Source: an uncultured Bacteroidales bacterium (lineage in GTDB: Bacteria; Bacteroidota; Bacteroidia; Bacteroidales; ML635J-15). From it: a stretch of 64,000 nt of DNA. The stretch lies in the NCBI GenBank assembly GCA_937899245.1, contig CALDKB010000049.1, positions 62,001 to 126,000 on the forward strand. Reading direction: 5' to 3'. The notes beneath the pieces are model-generated. The model was not told where the DNA came from and did no database searches. It saw only the letters and a program-made list of their open reading frames with translations. Positions 41,329-49,044 of this stretch are shown here, piece by piece (position 1 is the stretch's first letter; each line of letters starts with the position of its first letter). The translations under genes were made by a program, and so were the position numbers.

Positions 41329-43368
41329 ATGAAAGACTATAAAAGAATAACAATTACATCAGCCTTACCGTATGCAAACGGACCAGTCCACATAGGACAT
41401 CTGGCTGGCGTTTATGTTCCTGCCGACATCTATGCCCGTTATAACCGTTTGAAACACCGTGATGTACTCTTTATCGGTGGTTCCGACGAACATGGTGTTC
41501 CTGTAACTTTGAAGGCTCGCAAGGAAGGCGTTACACCTCAGGACATAGTAGATAGATACCATAAGATTATTAAGGATTCGTTCGAGGAATTCGGAATTTC
41601 GTTCGATATCTACGGACGTACGAGTGCGGAAATCCATCATAAGACGGCATCGGAATTCTTCCTTTCGCTTTACAACAAGGGCGAATTTGTTGAGAAGACC
41701 AGCATGCAGTTCTACGATGAGCAGGAACATCAGTTCCTTGCCGACCGCTACATAATGGGAACTTGTCCCAAGTGCGGTGCCGAAGATGCATACGGCGACC
41801 AGTGCGAAAAATGCGGCTCGTCGTTGAGCCCTACGGAACTTGTAAATCCGCGCTCTATGATTAGCGGAAACGCTCCTGTTATGAAGGAAACGAAGCATTG
41901 GTATCTTCCTCTCGACAAGTACGAGGAGGAACTTCGTCACTGGATTCTCGAGGAGCATAAGGAGTGGAAGCCGAATGTATACGGACAGTGCAAGTCGTGG
42001 TTGGACTCTGGCTTGTTCCCGCGTGCCGTTACCCGCGATTTGTCATGGGGTGTTCAGGTTCCTGTCGAGGAAGGCAAGGACAAGGTTCTGTACGTATGGT
42101 TCGATGCTCCAATAGGTTACATATCTAATACCAAGATGTTGTATCCTAACGACTGGGAGAAATGGTGGAAGGACAAGGATACAAAGCTTGTTCATTTCAT
42201 CGGCAAGGACAACATTGTTTTCCATTGCATAATTTTCCCGTCGATGCTTCGCCACGAAGGTTCTTATATTTTGCCGGATAATGTTCCTGCAAATGAATTC
42301 CTTAACCTCGAAGGCAACAAGATTAGCACATCACGCAACTGGGCTGTATGGTTGCACGAATATCTTCGCGATTTCGAAGGAAAGCAGGATGTGTTGAGGT
42401 ATGTTCTCACGGCAAATGCACCGGAAACCAAGGATAACGACTTCTCGTGGAAGGATTTCCAGGCAAAGAACAACAGCGAACTGGTTGCAATCATGGGTAA
42501 TTTCGTAAATCGTGCTGTTGTTTTGACACATAAGTATTTCGGAGGCAATGTTCCGCAGCCGGGTGAAGATACCGACTACGAGAAGGAAATCCGTGCAGAA
42601 ATAGCTCGCATAAAGGAAAGTCTTGAAAATAATATCGAAAACTATAAGTTCCGCGAGGCATTAAAGGATGCTATGGCTGTTAGCCGCCTTGGCAACAAGT
42701 ATTTGGCCGATACCGAACCTTGGAAACTTATCAAGACCGACGAACAGCGCACACGTACAATTTTGTACTACGCACTTCAGCTATGTGCATTGTCGGCAAC
42801 TTTGGCAGAACCTTTCTTGCCATTCACAAGCGCCAAGCTGTTCAAAATGTTGAATATCGAGCGTCCGGAATGGGAAGACACAACCAAGGTTGACCTTCTT
42901 CCTGTTGACCATAAGATAGGAGAGCCGGAGCTACTTTTCGAACGCATTGAAGATGCAGCTATTGATGCTCAGCTCAAGCGTCTTGAGGATATTAAGGTCG
43001 AAAACGAAAAGAACAACTACAAGCCGCAACCGGTAAAGGAAAACGTTGCTTTCGACGACTTTATGAAGGTTGATATCCGCGTGGGAACCGTTTTGGAATG
43101 CTTCAAGGTTCCGAAGGCAGACAAGTTGTTGCAGTTCAAGATTGACGATGGCATGGGTGGACGTACAATTGTAAGCGGTATTGCAAAATACTATCCAGAA
43201 CCCGAAAAACTAATCGGCACACAGGTTTGTTTCATCGCCAACTTTGAGCCACGCAAGTTGAAAGGTGTAGTTTCCGAAGGTATGATTCTTTCGGCCGAGG
43301 ATGCTGATGGACGATTGGTACTGTTGCAACCTCGCGATCTTGTAAAGAGCGGCGTTAAAGTTGGATAG
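41329..43368 (+). CDS. metG: Methionyl-tRNA synthetase
   Basis: Charges initiator and elongator methionine tRNA. The 679 residues from the ATG at 41329 show the class I HIGH motif in GPVHIGHLAGVYVPADIYAR, a zinc knob CPKC/CEKC (GTCPKCGAEDAYGDQCEKCG) near 150, and the KMSKS loop in the variant NKISTSRNWAVW near 333. The C-terminal domain from about 575 (FDDFMKVDIRVGTVLECF) is the EMAP-II/Trbp111-like tRNA-binding dimerisation module. Length and domain order are those of dimeric bacterial MetRS. Monocistronic, ended by a strong terminator. Confidence 0.96.
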   Translation: MKDYKRITITSALPYANGPVHIGHLAGVYVPADIYARYNRLKHRDVLFIGGSDEHGVPVTLKARKEGVTPQDIVDRYHKIIKDSFEEFGISFDIYGRTSAEIHHKTASEFFLSLYNKGEFVEKTSMQFYDEQEHQFLADRYIMGTCPKCGAEDAYGDQCEKCGSSLSPTELVNPRSMISGNAPVMKETKHWYLPLDKYEEELRHWILEEHKEWKPNVYGQCKSWLDSGLFPRAVTRDLSWGVQVPVEEGKDKVLYVWFDAPIGYISNTKMLYPNDWEKWWKDKDTKLVHFIGKDNIVFHCIIFPSMLRHEGSYILPDNVPANEFLNLEGNKISTSRNWAVWLHEYLRDFEGKQDVLRYVLTANAPETKDNDFSWKDFQAKNNSELVAIMGNFVNRAVVLTHKYFGGNVPQPGEDTDYEKEIRAEIARIKESLENNIENYKFREALKDAMAVSRLGNKYLADTEPWKLIKTDEQRTRTILYYALQLCALSATLAEPFLPFTSAKLFKMLNIERPEWEDTTKVDLLPVDHKIGEPELLFERIEDAAIDAQLKRLEDIKVENEKNNYKPQPVKENVAFDDFMKVDIRVGTVLECFKVPKADKLLQFKIDDGMGGRTIVSGIAKYYPEPEKLIGTQVCFIANFEPRKLKGVVSEGMILSAEDADGRLVLLQPRDLVKSGVKVG

Positions 43369-43388
43369 TGCTTACCAGCATAAAAACT

Positions 43389-43420
43389 AAAAAAGCGAGA
43401 TTGTTTAGTCTCGCTTTTTT
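43389..43420. terminator. Bidirectional terminator between metG and yidD
   Basis: Six A plus GCGAGA pair with TCTCGC plus six T around an eight-base loop, a perfect 12-base stem. It serves both convergent genes. Confidence 0.88.
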
Positions 43421-43444
43421 GTTTATTGTAGGTGCAATTTGCGT

Positions 43445-43723
43445 TTATTCTTCCTTCTTTCTTTTTCCGAATATGTATTTCCATGTGCATTCGTCGGGAA
43501 CAGGATCGTAACCGCTGCCGCCCCATGGATTGCAGCTGAGTATTCGTCGGGCAGTTAGGAAAAAGCCCTTAAGGAGACCATGCTTCTGGAATGCTTCGAG
43601 CCCGTAGGCCGAGCAGGTGGGGGTGTAGCGGCATGCGTTGGGCAGAAATGGGGAAATGCATTTCCTGTAGAACTTGATAAGCACGACGAACGGAAATATC
43701 AATATCTTTTTAATTACTTCCAT
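43445..43723 (-). CDS. yidD: Membrane protein insertion efficiency factor YidD
   Basis: A 92-residue protein of the YidD family, which assists YidC in inserting inner-membrane proteins. The diagnostic pattern is complete: ILIFPFVVLIKFYRKCISP, CRYTPTCSAYGLEAFQKHG, then GFFLTARRILSCNPWGGSG and YDPVP. Three conserved cysteines are present. In many bacteria yidD is beside rnpA, rpmH and yidC; here it follows an unknown HTH-like gene, whose stop codon overlaps the yidD ATG by one base (TAATG). Confidence 0.94.
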   Translation of the reverse strand: MEVIKKILIFPFVVLIKFYRKCISPFLPNACRYTPTCSAYGLEAFQKHGLLKGFFLTARRILSCNPWGGSGYDPVPDECTWKYIFGKRKKEE

Positions 43724-44802
43724 TATGCACGGTTGGCTTTATTGCGTTTGCCCGCTATTGCATCCTTGAGAGGGTCAAACTGGCGTCTGGAGTTCTTGCA
43801 GAGGTTAACATTGGCTTCGCATAGGCGTTTGGCATCTTCCGAATGGTTGTTGAACCACATTGTAATGGATGCCGACTTCATGTTCATTTCCTTTGCAATG
43901 TTTGTCGCTGTCGGCTTAAGTCCGTTTTCGATTGTCGTGTTGAATGCGTCCTCGAGTTTTTCGAGCCACTGGATAAGCTTTGCGTGGCGAGTGTCAAGCT
44001 GTTCGTCTGTTGTTGCCTCTGTTGCCGATTGGCTTTCTTTCTTTGGCCTTATTATTATGTCTGAGTCGTCAATTGTAATTTGCGAGTTGGCATATATTTT
44101 TGATTTTATAGCCGCGGAACGCTCTATTGCTTCAATTAGTACCGTAATGTCATCACCTGCATACATGTCGACGAATGATTCTGCGTCTCTCGAAAGGGTG
44201 AAGGTCTTCTCGTATAGTTTCGATAGCTCGTTCAGCTTGCTTTCGATAAGATTTCTGGTCTTTTGCTGTGGTATGTCGATGCTTTTCTTCAACTGGGCTA
44301 TGGTTTTCTCGTGATGTTTGATTACTTCGCCAAGTTCCTGCTCCTCTGCACTTTTCGCCATCAAAATGTTCAACATTGATTCGCACGAAGAGTAACACAT
44401 TGCGGCAATAATTTCCTTGTCGTTGGTTGTTATCAGCTTGTCGGAACCGCTATGAACAAATATGAAGCTGCCCAATGTCGGCCTTATGGTTACATAGTAG
44501 ATGTCGTGCTGGTTGTCTATAGGAGAGGGAAGGCGCAGGCATAGTTTTAGGTCATGGTCTTCGAAGAGTATACTGCTCTTGTCGTCGGAGGCCTCCCAGG
44601 ATGTGTTTTTGGTATTTTGTGTTCGTCTCTTGGCTTCTTCGGAAGATGCCGGAGATATCAATTTGAAAGAAAGATCATCGTTGAGAGCATATTTCATAAC
44701 CTCTTCACCATTCTTCACAATGCATGAGACGTTAGATGTAGAAAACATCTTCGCCAGATGGAGCATGATATAACTGCAGTTGCTGTTGGTGATGGTGGTC
44801 AT
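43723..44802 (-). CDS. Unknown protein with a coiled coil and a C-terminal helix-turn-helix-like segment
   Basis: A 359-residue soluble protein that I cannot assign to a family. Residues 1-130 look like an alpha/beta sensor-type domain (LCLRLPSPIDNQHDIYYVTI, SFIFVHSGSDKLITT). Residues 145-215 are predicted helical coiled coil (EVIKHHEKTIAQLKKSID). Residues 275-335 resemble a DNA-binding helix-turn-helix: LKPTATNIAKEMNMKSASIT followed by MWFNNHSEDAKRLCEAN. The tail is basic (AGKRNKANRA). It has a divergent promoter region with repeated TTAAGC boxes shared with the FtsA-like gene, so a transcriptional role is attractive but unproven. YidD follows with a one-base overlap. Confidence 0.7.
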   Translation of the reverse strand: MTTITNSNCSYIMLHLAKMFSTSNVSCIVKNGEEVMKYALNDDLSFKLISPASSEEAKRRTQNTKNTSWEASDDKSSILFEDHDLKLCLRLPSPIDNQHDIYYVTIRPTLGSFIFVHSGSDKLITTNDKEIIAAMCYSSCESMLNILMAKSAEEQELGEVIKHHEKTIAQLKKSIDIPQQKTRNLIESKLNELSKLYEKTFTLSRDAESFVDMYAGDDITVLIEAIERSAAIKSKIYANSQITIDDSDIIIRPKKESQSATEATTDEQLDTRHAKLIQWLEKLEDAFNTTIENGLKPTATNIAKEMNMKSASITMWFNNHSEDAKRLCEANVNLCKNSRRQFDPLKDAIAGKRNKANRA

Positions 44803-44825
44803 GTGAAATTTTAACTTCTGGGGTG

Positions 44826-44973
44826 CAAATTTAATAAACTTAAAATTATTTAAGCGTTAGTTTCTTAATTTTTTTTAAGCGATTTTTTGCTTAAACTTAA
44901 TTAAGTATTGCTTAAAATGCAGATATACAAAATGTTATGTGTGTATTTTTGCGTCGTTTTTAATCGGTTAAGC
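44826..44973. promoter_or_regulatory. Divergent promoter region with five TTAAGC/GCTTAA boxes
   Basis: Minus-strand promoter box TAAATTTG at 44826-44833 serves the unknown HTH-like gene (ATG at 44802), and plus-strand TATTTTTG at 44944-44951 serves the FtsA-like gene (ATG at 45031). Between and around them TTAAGC occurs at 44850, 44875 and 44968 and its complement GCTTAA at 44889 and 44910. Two of them form an inverted pair around 44875-44894. This density is far above chance for a six-base word in 125 bases. Confidence 0.65.
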
Positions 44974-45030
44974 AAGACAAAAACAGTATTTGTTAAGTAA
45001 GATATGGTAGTAATTTAATAATAGCAATTT

Positions 45031-46236
45031 ATGGAAAAAGAAGCATTTGTAATGGTGTCGGAGAATGAGGTTCAGGTATGTACCGTTAACGGATACAATA
45101 AAAGGGTGCGTTTTGAGCATGACGACTATAAGGATTTTGACGAGTTCGTGTCTGCGGTTGTCTTCGATTGTTTAAAGGCAAGTGATATGCATGTAAAAGG
45201 AGTGGAGTTGGTGCTGGGAAGCGATTATTATAATTATGGGGAGCAAATGATCGCTGGTGTGCGTTCGGGCAGGGAGGGAAATATTAAGGTACGTAACTTT
45301 TCGATGCCGATTTCCGAAAATGTCGATACGGATTGTACTGTGTATTTTGAGTCGAATGTCGATTATATCTGCAAGGACAAGTTGTATGAAATGCCCACAG
45401 ATATTCCGTTGCTCCAGAAATATTTCAAGCACAAGTCGTTTGTGAGCTGGAATAGGGGACGCCTGACATCGCTGAAGGCAAAGCTTGCCGAATATGGAAT
45501 AGAGGTTTCTTCTGTTGTTTCGCTGGGTCATTTCATAAACGCCATGTCGAATTCTTATTCAGGCAGCAATGCTGTGGTAACAGTCTGTGAAAAGCATACG
45601 TGCATAACCATTTTCAATGATGGGCGAATCGTCAATGTTGTTAGGTTGCCGTACGGGTCAATCGACATTGTGAAGCACGTTAGCGATGCGTTCGGCCTTT
45701 CGTATAGGAATAGCCGTATTCTTGTCGATATGTATGGTTTTGTGTCCGTGCCGCAGCAGTATGTCCGTTATGCTGTTAAGGTGCCAATTTTTGAAAAGGT
45801 AAACAGGAATGTGATGATTACTGACTTGTCGTATGAAATACAGTCGGAACTAAAGAGGATTTTTGGAATGTATTACAGCGAACTGAAGAAATATGACATA
45901 GAAAATGTCGTTTTGGCTGGTTTGCCTGTGGTCGATGCAAATGTTTTGTTTCAAATGATGACTCACTACGAGTGTAATATAGTTACCGACATGAAATATA
46001 ATGTTTGTGTGGATTTATGCGGTGTGGTGGCACAATATAGCTATTCAAGGGTGTTGGTGCCCGAAGAAAAGCCTGAGGTGGAGACGGTGTCGTCGGTGCA
46101 AGATGGTGAAAAAAATGAAAAGAAGGAAGGACAGAAGAGTCCTGAAATGCCTCAAGGTCAGCCGCGTTGGATTGCTAGTCTGGTGGACAGAATAAAGACA
46201 TCGGCCGCCAAGATTGATGCAATAATGCTTGAATAG
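45031..46236 (+). CDS. FtsA/PilM-like ASKHA-fold protein of unknown function
   Basis: A 401-residue soluble protein. From about residue 180 the pattern follows the second half of FtsA-like actin folds: AVVTVCEKHTCITIFNDGRI, VVRLPYGSIDIVKHVSDAFG, SRILVDMYGF, then ELKRIFGMYYSELKKYDI and ENVVLAGLPVVDANVLFQ. The phosphate-loop glycines expected in the DxGxxxT strand are replaced (VTVCEKHTC), so ATP binding is uncertain. Residues 1-150 may be the first lobe. The C-terminal 60 residues are a charged, disordered linker followed by an amphipathic helix (WIASLVDRIKTSAAKIDAIM), like the FtsA membrane-targeting tail. It is divergent from the HTH-like gene. Role unknown; cell division or envelope scaffolding is a guess. 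Confidence 0.65.
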   Translation: MEKEAFVMVSENEVQVCTVNGYNKRVRFEHDDYKDFDEFVSAVVFDCLKASDMHVKGVELVLGSDYYNYGEQMIAGVRSGREGNIKVRNFSMPISENVDTDCTVYFESNVDYICKDKLYEMPTDIPLLQKYFKHKSFVSWNRGRLTSLKAKLAEYGIEVSSVVSLGHFINAMSNSYSGSNAVVTVCEKHTCITIFNDGRIVNVVRLPYGSIDIVKHVSDAFGLSYRNSRILVDMYGFVSVPQQYVRYAVKVPIFEKVNRNVMITDLSYEIQSELKRIFGMYYSELKKYDIENVVLAGLPVVDANVLFQMMTHYECNIVTDMKYNVCVDLCGVVAQYSYSRVLVPEEKPEVETVSSVQDGEKNEKKEGQKSPEMPQGQPRWIASLVDRIKTSAAKIDAIMLE

Positions 46237-46243
46237 CAAAAAT

Positions 46244-46265
46244 AAAGGAGGCTTTTGCCTCCTTT
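46244..46265 (+). terminator. Intrinsic terminator after the FtsA-like gene
   Basis: AAAGGAGGC pairs with GCCTCCTTT around a TTTT loop, eight bases after the stop. Confidence 0.85.
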
Positions 46266-46333
46266 TGTTTTATGTTTTGGCGCTAAACTGAATTTTGAAT
46301 CGACTTGTTTCGCGCCGCCAAGTTCTGTTGTTT

Positions 46334-47026
46334 TTACTGTTCTTTTACAACCAATACGAATCCGCTTCCGTGAATGTTGTCTATCTGAACATTGTCGTCG
46401 TCCTTGAAGTATTTTCTCAGCTTGGTGATGTATACGTCCATGCTTCTGGCGTTGAAGTAGTTGTCGTCGCCCCAGATTTTCTTTAGTGCTTCGTTGCGGT
46501 CCATGACGTTGTTCTTGTTTAGGTACAATGTCTTCAGCAGGTCGGCTTCCCTTGGCGTGAGCCTGAAGGTTTCCTCATTGCTTGTTAGGGTACGTAGTTT
46601 TGTGTTAAACTTGTATTTTCCAATCGTAATGACATCGCTGATTATCGGCTTTACGTCGGAATTCCTGCGGAGGATTGCTCTTATCTTCATGAGCAGAACG
46701 TCTGATTCAAACGGTTTTGTAAGATAGTCGTCGGCACCAATCCTGAAGCCCTCCATGATATCATCTTTCATTGATCTTGCTGTCAGGAATATGACTGGGC
46801 AGCTTGGGCTTATTCTCTTTATTTCCTTTGCAATGGTAAATCCGTCGACGTTAGGAAGCATTACATCTAGTATGCATAGGTTGAATTCTCTGGATAGGAA
46901 TGCATTGACAGCATCTTTGCCGTCGGTAATGAGCGTTACAAAAAAATCGTTCATTTCAAGATATGACTTCAATACAAAACCGAAGTTCACATCATCTTCG
47001 ACCAATAATAATTTTTCTTTATTCAT
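46334..47026 (-). CDS. rprY: OmpR-family response regulator, RprY-like
   Basis: A 230-residue two-component regulator. The receiver domain (1-120) has the acidic pair in LLLVEDDVNFG, phosphoacceptor Asp54 in CILDVMLPNVDGF, Thr in IFLTARS and Lys in YLTKPFESD. The winged-helix effector domain (130-230) includes FRLTPREADLLKTLYLNKNN and DVYITKLRKYFKDDDNVQ. The sequence and the pairing with the following kinase match the RprXY system of Bacteroides, which influences redox and stress genes. It overlaps the kinase gene by eight bases. The gene symbol is by analogy. Confidence 0.85.
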   Translation of the reverse strand: MNKEKLLLVEDDVNFGFVLKSYLEMNDFFVTLITDGKDAVNAFLSREFNLCILDVMLPNVDGFTIAKEIKRISPSCPVIFLTARSMKDDIMEGFRIGADDYLTKPFESDVLLMKIRAILRRNSDVKPIISDVITIGKYKFNTKLRTLTSNEETFRLTPREADLLKTLYLNKNNVMDRNEALKKIWGDDNYFNARSMDVYITKLRKYFKDDDNVQIDNIHGSGFVLVVKEQ

Positions 47027-48542
47027 AGTTAATATCCTTTAAGGTTAATGGTAAACTTACTTTAAATGTGCTTCCTTTTCCTACCGTGCTATTCACAGAG
47101 ATAAGCCCGTGGTGAGCGAGGACAATTTCCTTGGCATAGTTTAGTCCGAGACCAAATCCTTTCACGTTGTGTGTGTTGCCGGTGTGTGCGCGGTAGAAAC
47201 GTTCGAAAATCTTGTTTTGTGCCTCCTTTGTCATGCCAATGCCATTGTCCTTGACAGTAAAGAAGAATCTGTCGCCCTTGGTGAAGGTCTTGACTTGTAT
47301 CTCTGGTGCGCCCTGACTGTATTTTATTGCGTTGTCTATAAGGTTGAGCAGGACGGTTGTCATAAGGACTGAGTCCATTTGGATATGTACTTCGCCTTCG
47401 CAGGTGTCGATGCTTAGTTTTCCGCCTTTTTGGCTTACCTGCAGGTCCATTGTGCTTGCAACGTCGCGTACAAAGGCGTTGGCGTCTTCGTCGGTAAGGT
47501 TGAGCTTGAGGCCGTTTTTGTCGAGCGTCGCTATTTGCAGTACCTGTTCCACATGTTGCGTCATCCTGGATGTTTCCTGAAGTATGACTTCGCACATGCC
47601 AGAGATTGTTTCGGCGTTCTCGATAACCTGCGGACTCTTGATGGCGGTGGCGGCCAGTTTGATGGTCGCTATTGGCGTCTTGAACTCATGTGTCATATTG
47701 TTGACAAAGTCGGTCTTGACGGTGTTGATTTTTTTCTGCTTCAGGATGGTTCCGATTGCAATGCTGAAGGATGCCAGGAATAGACACGAAACTATTAGCG
47801 AAAGCAGTATCTGGGAGAATACCGATTGCCAGATGGCATTTTTCTTCGTCGGAAAGTCGACAAGGAACAGATTCGGATCCTCCATCACATTGCCCGGTAT
47901 CATATTGTACTTGTAGCATTTGTCGTAGCGTTCGATATTGAATCTGTCCGAAGCTATCTTGATGGCGAGGTTGTTGTCGTCGACAATCGCAAACTCAAAG
48001 TCCATGTCGATGCCGTAGGATGTAAGAGTGCGTTTTAGCACGCGTCTGATGGTTTCTGCATCGAATCGTTTTTCAATAGGTATCTGCCGTTGTGTGAATT
48101 CTGCTTCGAGCTGAATTGCCAGTTTGTTGAATTCCGACTTCGGATTTGTCATCTGTCCAAGATAATATGCCTCAATGGCGTCTATCTCGTCGTTTTGTAT
48201 CGAGTATGAATGGTTGTCTGAAATGCGGACCACATTGTTGCTGGGGATGTTTTCCTCGTCGAAATAGCTTGCCACCTGAGTGTTCGGCTGTGCCTTCGCG
48301 TTTTTTTGCCCCTGTTTGCCTGCATTGCCTTGCGCCTTGATTTTATCGTATACGAATATTGCAACTTCTTGCTTCTGAAGGGTTATGATAGTCTGGTTAA
48401 TTGACTCGCTAATGGCACGTTCGATGATTTCGGACGACGCATTATATGAAGATGTAATATGGCTGACTTGGAGCAAAATGAGCAGTATCATCGAAAACGA
48501 TAATATCACAACGCTCCATGAAACAACTTTTATTCTTTTCAT
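47019..48542 (-). CDS. rprX: Sensor histidine kinase, RprX-like
   Basis: A 507-residue membrane kinase. Membrane spans lie at about 8-29 and 243-264 and enclose a 210-residue periplasmic sensor domain rich in Gln and Asn (KIKAQGNAGKQGQKNAKAQ). The dimerisation domain contains His285 in NNMTHEFKTPIAT. The ATPase domain has the N box VLLNLIDNAIKYSQGA, the G1 box FFFTVKDNGIGMT and the G2 box KGFGLGLNYAKEIV. There is no HAMP domain. Together with the overlapping regulator it forms an RprXY-like unit. The promoter box at 48548-48555 is only five bases before the ATG. Confidence 0.88.
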   Translation of the reverse strand: MKRIKVVSWSVVILSFSMILLILLQVSHITSSYNASSEIIERAISESINQTIITLQKQEVAIFVYDKIKAQGNAGKQGQKNAKAQPNTQVASYFDEENIPSNNVVRISDNHSYSIQNDEIDAIEAYYLGQMTNPKSEFNKLAIQLEAEFTQRQIPIEKRFDAETIRRVLKRTLTSYGIDMDFEFAIVDDNNLAIKIASDRFNIERYDKCYKYNMIPGNVMEDPNLFLVDFPTKKNAIWQSVFSQILLSLIVSCLFLASFSIAIGTILKQKKINTVKTDFVNNMTHEFKTPIATIKLAATAIKSPQVIENAETISGMCEVILQETSRMTQHVEQVLQIATLDKNGLKLNLTDEDANAFVRDVASTMDLQVSQKGGKLSIDTCEGEVHIQMDSVLMTTVLLNLIDNAIKYSQGAPEIQVKTFTKGDRFFFTVKDNGIGMTKEAQNKIFERFYRAHTGNTHNVKGFGLGLNYAKEIVLAHHGLISVNSTVGKGSTFKVSLPLTLKDINYE

Positions 48543-48547
48543 ATTCG

Positions 48548-48555
48548 CAAATTTA
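48548..48555 (-). promoter_or_regulatory. -7 promoter element for rprX-rprY, 5 bases before the ATG
   Basis: TAAATTTG on the minus strand matches TAnnTTTG. The short distance to the rprX ATG suggests a leaderless or nearly leaderless transcript. Confidence 0.5.
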
Positions 48556-49032
48556 TTAATAAAATAATCACTATTTTTCTCTTAACGTATTTTTAACTTA
48601 ATGCCAAATGTTAAAAGTGTCTAAAAGTTGATTTTGTCATGTTAAAATTGTGTGTTAAGCAAAAAAAAATCTTGTTTTATGCTAGATGGACTTTTGCTCG
48701 GGAATGATATTGACATGGAGTCTTTGGGTCCTCATCAGAAAATTGCAATATGTTTCAATTGTAGAGTTCTTGTTTGCATATAAAATTTTTTGATTGCTGT
48801 TGCCTGAAATATTGTGGATTAAAAGTTGTGAAATTTTTGGCCATGCTTGAATGATTTCCTATTTAAGTGATTGATATATAGAGTGTAATGAGTCTGCAAT
48901 GGACATTGTTCAAGCTACATCATGTGTGATTTGTGGTGATATTGATGATTTGCGGTTGTTAATGTCATTCCCTTAACAAATAATTGTTTAAAAAACAAAG
49001 CGAAAGCCCCTGTAGAATCTTGTTGTGAATTG
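48556..49032. other. AT-rich gap between rprX and the phosphatase homologue
   Basis: A 477-base stretch with no supported gene. Near the rprX side are two related repeats, ATGTTAAAAGTGT (48608-48620) and ATGTTAAAATTGTGT (48639-48653), and further TTAAC/GTTAA words. The remainder (48680-49020) shows stop codons in all frames and no clear hairpin; it could be a decayed gene, but I see no homology to support that. Confidence 0.45.
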
Positions 49033-49040
49033 TATTTTCG
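49033..49040 (+). promoter_or_regulatory. Promoter-like element for the phosphatase homologue, 4 bases before the ATG
   Basis: TATTTTCG has one mismatch to TAnnTTTG. It overlaps the alternative TTG start at 49030 and so favours the ATG at 49045. Confidence 0.35.
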
Positions 49041-49044
49041 CAAT

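Noticed and set aside
43580..44314. A 244-codon plus-strand frame opposite yidD and the HTH-like gene
   Set aside because: It crosses two genes with clear starts and coupling on the minus strand; Ser/Phe-rich composition is typical of a shadow.
48680..49020. A decayed gene between rprX and the phosphatase homologue
   Set aside because: The region is gene-sized but has stops in all frames and no fragment that I can match to a family.
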